From Bacteroidota bacterium (lineage in GTDB: Bacteria; Bacteroidota; Ignavibacteria; Kryptoniales; JAKASW01), in contig JAJZVO010000042.1 of assembly GCA_021845665.1 (NCBI GenBank), positions 1 to 36,885 of the forward strand: 36,885 nucleotides of DNA, in the 5' to 3' direction. The notes beneath the pieces were generated by a model that saw nothing but the letters and a program-made list of their open reading frames with translations, was not told where the DNA came from and searched no databases. Within the stretch, counting starts at the first letter, position 1. Each line of letters starts with the position of its first letter. Position numbers and translations under genes: made by a program. Positions 18,101 to 25,439 of the stretch are shown piece after piece.

Positions 18101-18244
18101 ACGTCAGAAACGGAAAGTGAAGCGCCGGTGCAATTCCGCGACGCTATGAGCGGCGCGGAAATTACCGTCCACCTTGCTCCCGGGAGAGGTGCTTTGATGC
18201 TCGTCGGGAAGAGCGGAAAGATTCTCGCCGCTTACAACCTTTAA
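15182..18244 (+). CDS. Secreted clan GH-A-like glycoside hydrolase (GH5/GH42-like, large)
   Basis: A 1020-residue exported protein. Residues 1 to about 25 form a Sec signal peptide (basic start, hydrophobic core, GFG before KTV). The N-terminal region (about 26-230) has an alpha/beta fold like a ThuA or amidotransferase-type domain, and about 245-335 looks like a beta-sandwich. A (beta/alpha)8 barrel starts near 345 (YLPVGVNYF) with the acid/base Glu507 in YDLINEPS. The nucleophile is probably Glu670 or Glu671 in VEETG. A second glutaminase-like alpha/beta domain (about 755-940), as in GH42 beta-galactosidases, and a short beta domain end the protein. Both catalytic Glu are in place, so it should be active on a beta-linked glycan; the specific substrate is unknown. 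It is probably periplasmic or outer-surface, and may be co-transcribed with the MFS gene. Confidence 0.75.
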   Translation: MRHFSWQNAMVVFTILLVTSITGFGKTVVFFQNGFPSIENGKIDRKTLERALAPMHPVFVDTDSLSKVLAPGDLLVLPYGSAFPADAWPAIEKQIKDGNLLVIGGRPLYVPVYKNGTGWREEQAQDSFSKVLGIMYSYAAPQHGPWKLEWSVDAPFFSVKKLDARKVFVNAGLGGMYRGLGFLVDGEGNRLAAPVAAEDRVGFGRPRREVYLSFDGPESYWASRDGMKLIEESAMYASFGGLRLYLDMSSLSLDPGDRVTGSVSVLREGRPARLTLEVLFGSKLIQEKVMECGDYLHEALDFTRRLSKPGMYTVRALLSFSDTVFDQYTSGVEVRQPGLLESGEKITAGRNYFRLGDKPYLPVGVNYFSTDPYGRAFFLGQSIGGNPYIWEHDFADMEKAGFTIVRTGIWANRFRYLEQVGGAADERLLDAIEAYLDAAARHNMHVIFTFFAFNPGGEFGRGPGGVAEDSYNSYMNPVAIGQEAAYIRSIVSRFKDVPFLSYDLINEPSFANPAHIWKGNSPTKDPIEKASWQKWLESRYGTIDSLAEAWHVDPSSLGTFENVPLPTFADLQLTRDDNSMNVRAVDYNLFAQYAFNKWADDLIRAIRSAGSKQIVTVGQDEGGVTNRLLDQFIASGTDVTFTVNHTWWQDNALLWDSVVPKSPYKPNLVEETGPQPVWSLDGTWRLDDMNGLGLEERKLVLAFANAGAGVLHWDWTHSDDFGLMRRDGSQKVWFQALKGVARFAREAEPYAEDARLPQIALVLPQSLQLSMFNEYAIKAQQEAVRALYQYARGTAFAVGEYQLSHIPDAKLIIVPSPWVFNQASWEELMAKVRAGATLLISGRIDADEHWNSIPSRTSSWDVGYSEEPLRTRYAEISWPGDSARVCYPGDETTYLDRGLLAEGKTFADVHLGKGRILYFALPLEMSKDLSVIGKVYKFAMEKAGVEEPYSTTCSNPGFLIAPTQLRDATLYVLTSETESEAPVQFRDAMSGAEITVHLAPGRGALMLVGKSGKILAAYNL

Positions 18245-18505
18245 CAGCACCCTGAAAATGGTGCGGGGTAGGATTACCGATTCCTATCGCGACAGGATCG
18301 ATTCTTTCTTTAGGAGTGAAGGGAGGGATATCTTCAATCACACACATCAAAATGAAATGATTGTCAAACGTACGAGAGGCGATTGAAGGTAGCGTTTCAG
18401 GACAACATGGTACGGATGACACGGAGCCATGTGAAAGGTCGTTGAGCTAACGGAAAGACGATTGCTGTCACGCTGGGGAAGCTAAACGGGAAGGTACATT
18501 AACCT

Positions 18506-18533
18506 TTGAAAAGTTTTCCACTGGGGTTATATT
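18506..18533 (+). promoter_or_regulatory. Promoter of alr, predicting a leaderless mRNA
   Basis: TTGAAA (18506-18511) and TATATT (18528-18533) with a 16-bp spacer. A start 7 nt after the -10 falls at 18540, the A of the alr ATG. No Shine-Dalgarno exists upstream of that ATG, which agrees with a leaderless transcript. Confidence 0.5.
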
Positions 18534-18539
18534 TTCCGA

Positions 18540-19685
18540 ATGAGAGCTACACAAGCAGAGGTTGAGTTGTCCGCATTGCGGCACAACTTGAAGCAGGTTA
18601 TGAAGCGTGTCGGAGCGAACGTCCGCGTTCTCGGAGTTGTGAAGGCTAATGCGTACGGCCATGGATTGGTGGCTGCATCGAAAGCGATGATTGAAGCGGG
18701 CGCGAGCTACCTGGGCGTAGCCTTCATTGAAGAGGCACTCGAACTTCGTCAGCACACACAATTGCCGATACTCGTTTTGTCGCCTCCCTTCGACGATTCT
18801 CTTGAGTCGTATGTAAGGTTCGACTTTGATGCAACTATTACATCGATCGAGACGGCACATGCACTGGACGCCGTCGCAACGAGCGGAAGGAAGAAAGCCC
18901 GCGTCCAAATAAAGGTAGATACCGGGATGGGACGGATCGGTTTTCTTCCCGAGGTAGCTATCGAAGCGATAAGAGCGGTCTCTGCTCTAAAAAATCTTGA
19001 GATAGTAGGCGTGTATTCTCACTTCGCTACCTCCGACGAGACCAACAAGGAGTTCGCCCGGAAGCAGCTTTCGATGTTCAGAGATATCGTTTCCTCCGTG
19101 AAGGATCTGGGCATAACCACGGCCCTTTTTCACATCGCCAACAGCGGAGCGATCCTGGATATGCCCGACTCCTATTTCGATATGGTCAGACCCGGGATTA
19201 TGACTTACGGGTATTATCCTTCGCTTGAAACATCCGAGTCATTGGAAATTGAACCCGCTTTAAGCTTGAAGTCCAGCGTTGCGCTCGTCAAGACGCTGAA
19301 GGCAGGAATGAGCGTTAGTTATGGCCGAAGGTACTTCGCGAAGAGAGATTCCCGCATCGCAGTCGTACCCATCGGTTACGGCGACGGTTTCACGAGGCTC
19401 CTCACCGGCAAAGCCTCCGTTCTCATAAAGGGGAAGCGTTACCCTGTAGTCGGCACAATCACGATGGACTATGTAATGGTAGATCTCGGGAGCGATTACG
19501 AGGTCCAGCAGGGCGATGAGGTCGTCTTGCTGGGGAGGAGCGGCGTCGAAGCGATTACGGCATGGGACCTGGCTTCAAAGCTCGGGACGATTCCATACGA
19601 AGTGTTATGTATGATAAATGGCCGCGTGCCCCGAATTTACACCGGTCAGAGTATTTCCCTAAAAGAAAAGGCCGCAGCTCAATGA
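18540..19685 (+). CDS. alr: Alanine racemase
   Basis: A PLP enzyme that makes D-alanine for peptidoglycan. The 381-residue protein has the PLP Lys35 in VVKANAYGHG, the second catalytic base Tyr261 in SVSYGRR, KVDTGMGRIGF, HIANSGA, RPGIMTYG and the substrate-side MDYVMVDL. Length and domain order (TIM barrel then beta domain) are normal. The N-terminus MRATQAEVELSALRHN is the usual family start, so the ATG without ribosome site is likely correct. Its stop overlaps the manC ATG (ATGA), forming an envelope-precursor operon with manC and rlpA. Confidence 0.96.
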   Translation: MRATQAEVELSALRHNLKQVMKRVGANVRVLGVVKANAYGHGLVAASKAMIEAGASYLGVAFIEEALELRQHTQLPILVLSPPFDDSLESYVRFDFDATITSIETAHALDAVATSGRKKARVQIKVDTGMGRIGFLPEVAIEAIRAVSALKNLEIVGVYSHFATSDETNKEFARKQLSMFRDIVSSVKDLGITTALFHIANSGAILDMPDSYFDMVRPGIMTYGYYPSLETSESLEIEPALSLKSSVALVKTLKAGMSVSYGRRYFAKRDSRIAVVPIGYGDGFTRLLTGKASVLIKGKRYPVVGTITMDYVMVDLGSDYEVQQGDEVVLLGRSGVEAITAWDLASKLGTIPYEVLCMINGRVPRIYTGQSISLKEKAAAQ

Positions 19686-20764
19686 AAGTCTTTGCAGTGA
19701 TAATGGCAGGTGGAGTCGGCGCCCGTTTTTGGCCACAGAGCCGTGAGACTATGCCAAAACAGTTTCTCGGTGTTTTCGGCGAAAGGACTCTTTATCAAAG
19801 GACCTTTGACAGGATATCCAGGCTCGTGGCGCCGGAGAATATCTTTGTCGTCACAAACAGGGTACAGCGCGAGGTTGCGGTATCCCAGCTTCCGCAATTG
19901 CCGCAGCGGAATATAGTTGCCGAACCTTTCGGACGTAATACCGCACCCTGCATTGCGGCTGCGGCATCGGTCGCATCATCGATTACGGAAGATGCCGTCA
20001 TGGTAGTTCTCCCCGCCGATCACCTGATATCTGAAGATGATAAATTCATAGCTCAGCTGAAGGAAGCCATAAGGCTGGCCGATAAGCAGAGAGCGTTGGT
20101 TACGATCGGGATCAAACCCACACATCCGGAGACGGGATTCGGATATATTCATTTCGACAAGGCCAATATTGAAAAGGAAGCCGCCGATCACGGCGGATAC
20201 CGCGTAATTTCATTCAAGGAAAAACCGAAACGTGAAGTGGCAATCAAGTTTCTCGAGAGCGGCGATTACCTCTGGAACAGCGGCATGTTCATCTGGCGAG
20301 TCGATGTAATTCTGGAAGAACTCAGGAAGAACCTCACTCACTTCTCCGACTTTTGGGCTCAATTGAAGCTGATGTACGGTAAATCGGATTTCGAAAAAAT
20401 ACTCGATGAGTTTTACCTGAGGGTGGAATCAATATCCGTAGATTACGCCGTAATGGAGAAGGCTACGAACGTGTATACGATACCGAGCAACTTTCTATGG
20501 AGCGATGTTGGGTCGTGGGACGAAGTCTACAGGTTGAGCGACAGGGATGGCGAAGGAAACAATTACAAGGGTGACGTCGTAGGAGTGAAATCACGAAACA
20601 ATCTCGTCTGGTGTGAAGATAAAACATTTGGTCTCGTGGACATTGAAGATCTGATTATTGTAGAGACGAAGGACTCGGTTTTGATTTGCAGGAGAGGCCA
20701 GTCTCAGGGAGTGAAGGAGATTGTCGATGCTCTCAAGAAAAGGGGAAGACAAGACCTGATTTGA
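19682..20764 (+). CDS. manC: Mannose-1-phosphate guanylyltransferase
   Basis: Makes GDP-mannose from mannose-1-phosphate and GTP. The 360-residue protein has the NTP signature GGVGARFWPQSR (10-21), PKQFL (25-29), AEPFGRNTAP, the VVLPADH metal site, the ETGFGYI loop, KEKP, and LWNSGMFIW. It is a stand-alone transferase without the C-terminal isomerase domain of bifunctional AlgA/ManC proteins. The start is the ATG that overlaps the alr stop; a longer in-frame extension inside alr is not credible because the family N-terminus MKVFAVIMAGG begins here. It is the second GMP-like enzyme of the window. The TGA stop overlaps the rlpA TTG. Confidence 0.94.
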   Translation: MKVFAVIMAGGVGARFWPQSRETMPKQFLGVFGERTLYQRTFDRISRLVAPENIFVVTNRVQREVAVSQLPQLPQRNIVAEPFGRNTAPCIAAAASVASSITEDAVMVVLPADHLISEDDKFIAQLKEAIRLADKQRALVTIGIKPTHPETGFGYIHFDKANIEKEAADHGGYRVISFKEKPKREVAIKFLESGDYLWNSGMFIWRVDVILEELRKNLTHFSDFWAQLKLMYGKSDFEKILDEFYLRVESISVDYAVMEKATNVYTIPSNFLWSDVGSWDEVYRLSDRDGEGNNYKGDVVGVKSRNNLVWCEDKTFGLVDIEDLIIVETKDSVLICRRGQSQGVKEIVDALKKRGRQDLI

Positions 20765-21234
20765 AGACAGCGTACTTCATCGCTCTCGCGGCGCTCTCCA
20801 TATATATGGTCGGGTGTTCCGCAACAGCGCGCTTCACTGCAACGGGCCCGATGCCGGAAGGTTTCGCCCCTCCGTCCTCGGTGACGCCGGAGAGGTTTAA
20901 CGGGAAGTCGCTTCTTACCGTCGAAGGGGTTGCCTCATATTATTCGACAGGCTTCAACGGCAAGTTGACGGCCAGCGGACAGGTCTTCAACAAGAACGCT
21001 TTCACGGCGGCTCACAGGGAATTCCCTTTCGGAACCCTCCTTCGCGTCACCAACCTCAGCAACGACGAAAGCGTAGAGGTCGTCGTCAACGACCGAGGTC
21101 CGTTCGAGAAGGGGAGGATATTGGATCTTTCGGAAGCCGCAGCTCGCGCGATAGGCATGATCCAGTCAGGGACGGCGATGGTAAAGATTCAAGTTCTCAA
21201 GTGGGGTGACAACAAGATTCAGACCAGCAATTGA
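20761..21234 (+). CDS. rlpA: RlpA-like double-psi beta-barrel lipoprotein
   Basis: A 157-residue outer-membrane lipoprotein candidate. Residues 1-18 are a hydrophobic signal ending in the lipobox MVGC (Cys19). After a short linker (about 20-50), the DPBB domain shows GVASYYSTGFNGKLTASG, AAHREFPFGTLLRVTN and VVVNDRGPFEKGRILDLSEAAA; the His and Asp of the active pocket are kept. RlpA proteins cut stem-peptide-free glycan strands at the septum. No SPOR domain follows, so septal targeting by denuded glycans is not evident. The start is TTG at 20761, in the manC stop (TTGA). Upstream in-frame starts inside manC would put 25 polar residues before the signal. Confidence 0.88.
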   Translation: MKTAYFIALAALSIYMVGCSATARFTATGPMPEGFAPPSSVTPERFNGKSLLTVEGVASYYSTGFNGKLTASGQVFNKNAFTAAHREFPFGTLLRVTNLSNDESVEVVVNDRGPFEKGRILDLSEAAARAIGMIQSGTAMVKIQVLKWGDNKIQTSN

Positions 21235-21350
21235 AATGCTTCCGTGGATTTAATATTGGAAAGTGTCCGCGCCATTCCATTCGGAAAGAAACGCCTGAAC
21301 ATCGTCAAGACTAACAATACCTTCAATCACAGTGAACGGAAGACCGGTCG

Positions 21351-22241
21351 TTGAGTTTTGATTCGAGAATTCGGGGGTACCTGAGCATATTCATTGCGGC
21401 ATTCTTCTGGGGGGCTGCATCGACAGCGGCGAAATTCCTTTTCCTGCACGATATCCCTCCAATGCTCGTGGTCCAATCGCGCGTGGTAATTGCTGCCATC
21501 TTCATGACAGTTATGGTGCTTGTGACGGACAGGAAGCATCTCTCAATTTCAATAAGGGACCTGAAGGACTTCGCACTTCTCGGCATCTTTGGAGTCGCGG
21601 GCTCGAACTACACTTATTACATGGCTATCCAGGTCACAAGCGTCGGTATCGCGATACTCATGCAATATACAGCCCCGGCAATGGTAGCAATTTACGTCCT
21701 CCTCGCGAAGCAGGAAAGAGTCAGCAAGGTGAAGGCGCTTGCGGTTTTTCTTTCTCTTGGGGGCAGTATGATCATGTTGGGAGCGTTTGATCCGAGGATG
21801 CATATATCCGCCCTGGGAATATTTTTCGGAATCGCATCCGCTGTCTGCTTTGCCTTTTTCAACGTTTACAACAAAGTAGCCAGCAAACACTACACTATTT
21901 GGACGGCAGTGACCTGGACGCTGATCTTCGGTGGGTCTTTCTGGCTGATCCTCGATCTTATCGTTGGGCCAAAGACGTTCAACATCGGGATGATCGGGCT
22001 TTCCGAAGCGGGGGTATTGACGGCATTTTCTTTCTCATCCATCCTAATTCCGTACTTTTTCTATTTTACGGGGTTGAAACACCTTTCCCCTTCGACAGCT
22101 ATAATTGTCGCTACTCTGGAGCCGGTCGTGGCAATCGTGTCATCGTTCATTGTGCTGGGAGAGGCGCTGAGTCTTTCCCAAATAGCGGGAGGTATTCTTA
22201 TCGTTTCCGCAGTAATTTTACTCGAGGTGCGCAGGGAATGA
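21351..22241 (+). CDS. EamA/DMT family permease
   Basis: A 296-residue inner-membrane protein with ten predicted helices in two EamA repeats of five. Typical marks are the helix 1 segment AAFFWGAASTAAKF, QYTAPAMVAIYVLL near the end of repeat 1, and the second-repeat hallmark LSPSTAIIVATLEPVVAIVSSFIVLGE. The family exports or imports small metabolites; substrate unknown. The preferred start is TTG at 21351, with GGAAG upstream. Its stop overlaps the ATG of the TrmH gene (ATGA), so expression is coupled to an RNA methyltransferase. Confidence 0.88.
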   Translation: MSFDSRIRGYLSIFIAAFFWGAASTAAKFLFLHDIPPMLVVQSRVVIAAIFMTVMVLVTDRKHLSISIRDLKDFALLGIFGVAGSNYTYYMAIQVTSVGIAILMQYTAPAMVAIYVLLAKQERVSKVKALAVFLSLGGSMIMLGAFDPRMHISALGIFFGIASAVCFAFFNVYNKVASKHYTIWTAVTWTLIFGGSFWLILDLIVGPKTFNIGMIGLSEAGVLTAFSFSSILIPYFFYFTGLKHLSPSTAIIVATLEPVVAIVSSFIVLGEALSLSQIAGGILIVSAVILLEVRRE

Positions 22242-22819
22242 AGACAGAGCGAAGAGTTGAGAAATTGTCGCGTGCTATTCGCTACACGCAACCCGATCTT
22301 ACGGTTGTACTCGAAAACGTCCACGACCCTCATAACGTGAGTGCCATCCTTCGGTCGTGCGACGCAGTCGGAGTGCGAAGGGTGGAACTTCTGTACACTG
22401 CCGAATCATTTCCTAAGATCGGGAAGAAGAGCTCGGCGAGCGCGTATAAATGGGTAGAACGTCGCCGTTTCAAATCGGTGGGAGAGTGTTATTCCCGGCT
22501 GCGGGAGGACGGATTCATCGTAGCCGCGAGTGTCGTGAGCGAAGAATCGGTTTCATTGTACGATATGGATCTGCGCGGGAAAATCGCTCTCGTATTTGGG
22601 AATGAACACCGGGGGGTTACCGATGAGGCGTCTGCCGCAGCGGACGTTAAGTTTCAAATACCGATGCACGGTATGGTCCAGAGTCTCAATGTCTCTGTCG
22701 CGTGCGCGATAACGCTGTTCGAGGCTCTAAGGCAGCGTATCAGATCGGGGGAAGCGGAGAAAACCAAGCTGACCGGAGCCGAATTCGAGAAAATGCTCGA
22801 AGAGTGGACTAAGAAATAG
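22238..22819 (+). CDS. TrmH/SpoU family RNA 2'-O-ribose methyltransferase
   Basis: A 193-residue SPOUT enzyme with the three knot motifs: ENVHDPHNVSAILRSCDA (motif 1, with the catalytic Arg), ALVFGNEHRGV (motif 2) and IPMHGMVQSLNVSVACAI (motif 3). The MVQSLNVSVA form is closest to TrmH, which makes Gm18 in tRNA, and the short length without an L30e-like N-terminal domain fits TrmH better than RlmB. The true start is the ATG overlapping the eamA stop; an upstream extension into eamA has no family match. A Lys/Glu-rich tail ends the protein. It precedes the amr operon by 151 nt. Confidence 0.9.
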   Translation: MKTERRVEKLSRAIRYTQPDLTVVLENVHDPHNVSAILRSCDAVGVRRVELLYTAESFPKIGKKSSASAYKWVERRRFKSVGECYSRLREDGFIVAASVVSEESVSLYDMDLRGKIALVFGNEHRGVTDEASAAADVKFQIPMHGMVQSLNVSVACAITLFEALRQRIRSGEAEKTKLTGAEFEKMLEEWTKK

Positions 22820-22922
22820 GGAAGTAAAGTAACCTGATATTTTTGTCCTCAGCGACGTGTTCCTAATCTGTCCAATCAGTGCGCGATATTCTTGGACAGC
22901 CGGCCCCGCGGAAGTTCGAAGG

Positions 22923-22951
22923 TTGACTTTATCGGCACGGCTGACTAACAT
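22923..22951 (+). promoter_or_regulatory. Candidate promoter of the amr operon
   Basis: TTGACT (22923-22928) and TAACAT (22946-22951), 17-bp spacing. Initiation near 22958 gives a leader of about 13 nt that includes the GAGGA 4 nt before the amrS ATG. Confidence 0.45.
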
Positions 22952-22970
22952 TCTGTGAGTCGAGGACGGA

Positions 22971-24026
22971 ATGGCAGAGACTTTAACGCTCAGGCATATC
23001 TTGGAGGATCACACAGTTGAGGGTGAGCTCTATAAGAAGCTCGACAATGATTGGGTCCTATGCTATTCATGCGGTCACCGTTGCAAGATAAAGCCCGGGC
23101 GGGAGGGAGTCTGTCATATCCGTTTCAACAAAGGAGGCAAATTATTCGTGCCGTCCGGATATGCTGCAGGCGTGCAACTTGATCCAATCGAAAAGAAACC
23201 TTTTTTCCATGCTTTCCCCGGGGCGAATGCTCTCAGCTTCGGTATGCTCGGATGTGACTATCACTGCAGCTACTGTCAGAATTGGCTTACCAGCCAGAGC
23301 TTGAGAGACCCGTCCGCGAGCGCACTTCCTGAAGTCGTAGAACCAGAGAAGATTGTAGAACTCGGACTCGTGTACAAATCACCCGTGATAGTATCCACCT
23401 ACAATGAGCCGTTGATAACGAGCGAGTGGGCTGTTGAAATCCTGAAGCTGGCGAAGCCTTACGGAATCCGCGGAGCGTACGTTTCCAACGGTAACGCGAC
23501 GCCCGAAGTTCTCGAATACATACGCCCCTATGTAGATCTTTACAAAGTCGACTTGAAGGGCTTCGACGAGAGGCGATACAGGCAGCTTGGTGGACGGCTG
23601 GATATTGTGCTCGACACGATCAGTCTTCTGAAGGAAAGAGGCTTCTGGGTGGAGATAGTCACGCTCATTGTTCCGGGTTTCAACGACAGCGACGGCGAAC
23701 TTAGCTCGATTGCGAGATTCATCGCATCCGTTTCGCCGGAAATTCCCTGGCACGTGACGGCGTTCCATAACGATTACAAAATGATCGACAGGCATAATAC
23801 TACTGCCAGGTCGCTGAGAAAGGCCGCGCTTATCGGAAGGCAAGCCGGACTCCAATTTGTGTATGCGGGCAATCTCCCTGGTATGGTCGAAAATCTTGAG
23901 AACACCTACTGCCCCGGATGCGGGGAGGTTTTGGTGGAGAGGGATGGCCTCAGAGTACTTAGGAACTCTATCACATCCGGAGTTTGCCCGAAATGCTTGA
24001 GAAAGATCCCAGGAATATGGAAATAG
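22971..24026 (+). CDS. amrS: AmmeMemoRadiSam system radical SAM enzyme
   Basis: A 351-residue radical SAM protein of the AmrS type. The [4Fe-4S] cluster triad is Cys95, Cys99 and Cys102 in GCDYHCSYCQNW. An N-terminal Cys set (31, 34, 38, 48) and a C-terminal zinc-ribbon-like set (314, 317, 339, 342) flank the barrel, as in the family and in the related pyruvate-formate-lyase-activating-type enzymes. The reaction is unknown; the gene is repeatedly found with amrA and amrB, as here. The ATG follows GAGGA by 4 nt. The 3' end overlaps amrA by 10 bp. Confidence 0.93.
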   Translation: MAETLTLRHILEDHTVEGELYKKLDNDWVLCYSCGHRCKIKPGREGVCHIRFNKGGKLFVPSGYAAGVQLDPIEKKPFFHAFPGANALSFGMLGCDYHCSYCQNWLTSQSLRDPSASALPEVVEPEKIVELGLVYKSPVIVSTYNEPLITSEWAVEILKLAKPYGIRGAYVSNGNATPEVLEYIRPYVDLYKVDLKGFDERRYRQLGGRLDIVLDTISLLKERGFWVEIVTLIVPGFNDSDGELSSIARFIASVSPEIPWHVTAFHNDYKMIDRHNTTARSLRKAALIGRQAGLQFVYAGNLPGMVENLENTYCPGCGEVLVERDGLRVLRNSITSGVCPKCLRKIPGIWK

Positions 24027-24613
24027 ATTTTTCATTCACCCCGGAAGAGAAAGCGGAACTTCTTAGGATTGCGAAAGAGTCTGTAGTGGCCGTCGTTGGC
24101 GGGAGGAAATATGGACTTGCTGTGCCTGAGAAGGCGAGACTTCGTCAGAAGGCGGGAGCATTTGTGACCCTGCATCTTCATGGCGAGTTAAAAGGATGCA
24201 TCGGCCTCATCGAGCCTCAACTTCCATTATACGAGACCGTGGCTGAGATGGCCGCAAAATCTGCCATGGCCGATCCTCGCTTCGACAGCGTGACCATGCG
24301 GGAGTTGGCAGATATCGAGTTTGAAATATCTGTTCTCTCTCCCTTGGAGAGAATTGATAATGTCGAAGATGTCGTTGTGGGGCGACACGGAGTGATGATA
24401 GAGAAGGGGTATCTTCGCGGACTTCTTCTGCCGCAGGTAGCCACAGAGAATGGCTGGAACAGGGAGCAGTTCCTCAGGTACGTTTGCGTGAAGGCCGGGC
24501 TTCATAAGGAAGCTTATCTTGATACCGATTCGAAAATGTTTGTCTTCACCGCGGAAGTTTTCGGGGAAGAATCAAAAGACAAAAAGGAGAGAGACATTGC
24601 CGAGAGAAATTGA
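24017..24613 (+). CDS. amrA: AmmeMemoRadiSam system protein A (AMMECR1 domain)
   Basis: A 198-residue AMMECR1-domain protein. Visible family marks are FVTLHLHGELKGCIGLIEP, the AAKSAMADPRFDSV segment, the IEFEISVLSPLERI strand and LLLPQVATENGWNREQFL. The human homologue AMMECR1 has an unknown molecular function, although the LKGCIG motif looks like a catalytic or binding loop. The chosen ATG gives MEIDFSFTPEEK, matching the usual start; ATG 23993 and TTG 23984 upstream are possible. It overlaps amrS by 10 bp and amrB by 17 bp, so the three proteins are translationally coupled. Confidence 0.92.
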   Translation: MEIDFSFTPEEKAELLRIAKESVVAVVGGRKYGLAVPEKARLRQKAGAFVTLHLHGELKGCIGLIEPQLPLYETVAEMAAKSAMADPRFDSVTMRELADIEFEISVLSPLERIDNVEDVVVGRHGVMIEKGYLRGLLLPQVATENGWNREQFLRYVCVKAGLHKEAYLDTDSKMFVFTAEVFGEESKDKKERDIAERN

Positions 24614-25439
24614 ATATGTCCGTCCCCCTTCGGTCGCAGGGCTTTTTTATCCTGCGGACAAGAATGGATTAGAATCGACTTGCCGAAGACTCCTTGAGGA
24701 AGCAAGATCCGATTTGAAAGCCGAGCCTTCTCGCGGGATTTACGGAATCATTGCGCCCCATGCCGGGTACCAATATAGCGGCTACACCGCAGCTCACGGT
24801 TACTCCCTTTTACAACCGAACGAATTCGAAAGTGTAATTATCGTTTCTCCGAGTCATCGCGAGTACTTCGACGGCATTTCTGTCTTCTCAGGGAAATCAT
24901 ACGCAACACCGATCGGCGAGGTGGAGGTTGATCATAGACTGCGGGAGCTTTTCATGGAAACGGCGGGCGAGTGGGTAATTGAATCCAGAGCCGGGCACAA
25001 AGCCGAACACGCGCTTGAAGTTCAACTCCCATTTCTGCAGTTGTGTTTAGGATCTTTCAAGCTGCTCCCAATTGTGATGGGCGATCAGAAGCGGAAATAT
25101 TGTGAGTCATTAGGGAAAGCGATAGCCGACCTCACCGGGAAGGGTGACACTCTTGTTGTGGCAAGTTCTGATCTTTCGCATTATTACGATTACGATACGG
25201 CTAATGCGTTGGACAGTGTCTGTACGGCAGACGTTTCGGCGTTAGACCCGGATAAGCTGATGGAGGATCTCGAAAGCCGCCGCTGTGAAGCTTGTGGCGG
25301 CGGGCCGATCTCAGCGCTACTGTTCGCTGCGCGAGCAAGAGGTGGAATGGAGGCGAATATTCTTTATCACTGTAATTCCGGAGATACAACCGGCGATAAG
25401 AGCGGTGTCGTGGGATACTTATCTGCTGTGATCGCGTGA
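24597..25439 (+). CDS. amrB: AmmeMemoRadiSam system protein B (MEMO1 family)
   Basis: A 280-residue MEMO-family protein, structurally related to LigB-type extradiol dioxygenases. The residues matching the metal/active site of human MEMO1 are present: His55 in APHAGY, His87 in SPSHRE, His195 in SSDLSHYYDYD and Cys233 in EACGGG. The N-terminal VRPPSVAGLFYPAD is diagnostic. The start is TTG at 24597 with AGGAG about 8 nt upstream; a longer frame inside amrA adds residues foreign to the family. It probably acts with AmrS and AmrA in one pathway, whose chemistry is undescribed. Its stop overlaps the GTG of the next gene. Confidence 0.93.
   Translation: MPREIEYVRPPSVAGLFYPADKNGLESTCRRLLEEARSDLKAEPSRGIYGIIAPHAGYQYSGYTAAHGYSLLQPNEFESVIIVSPSHREYFDGISVFSGKSYATPIGEVEVDHRLRELFMETAGEWVIESRAGHKAEHALEVQLPFLQLCLGSFKLLPIVMGDQKRKYCESLGKAIADLTGKGDTLVVASSDLSHYYDYDTANALDSVCTADVSALDPDKLMEDLESRRCEACGGGPISALLFAARARGGMEANILYHCNSGDTTGDKSGVVGYLSAVIA

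Noticed and set aside
18245-18539. Possible gene or RNA between the glycoside hydrolase and alr
   Set aside because: Only a short GCACC/GGTGC hairpin just after the hydrolase stop (no T-run) and the alr promoter were found; nothing else could be supported.
19562-19681. Upstream extension of manC within alr
   Set aside because: The extra 40 residues are a frame-shifted reading of alr; the family start MKVFAVIMAGG begins at 19682.
21899-22237. Upstream extension of the TrmH gene within eamA
   Set aside because: The extension is a different frame of eamA without family match; the ATG overlapping the eamA stop is the natural start.
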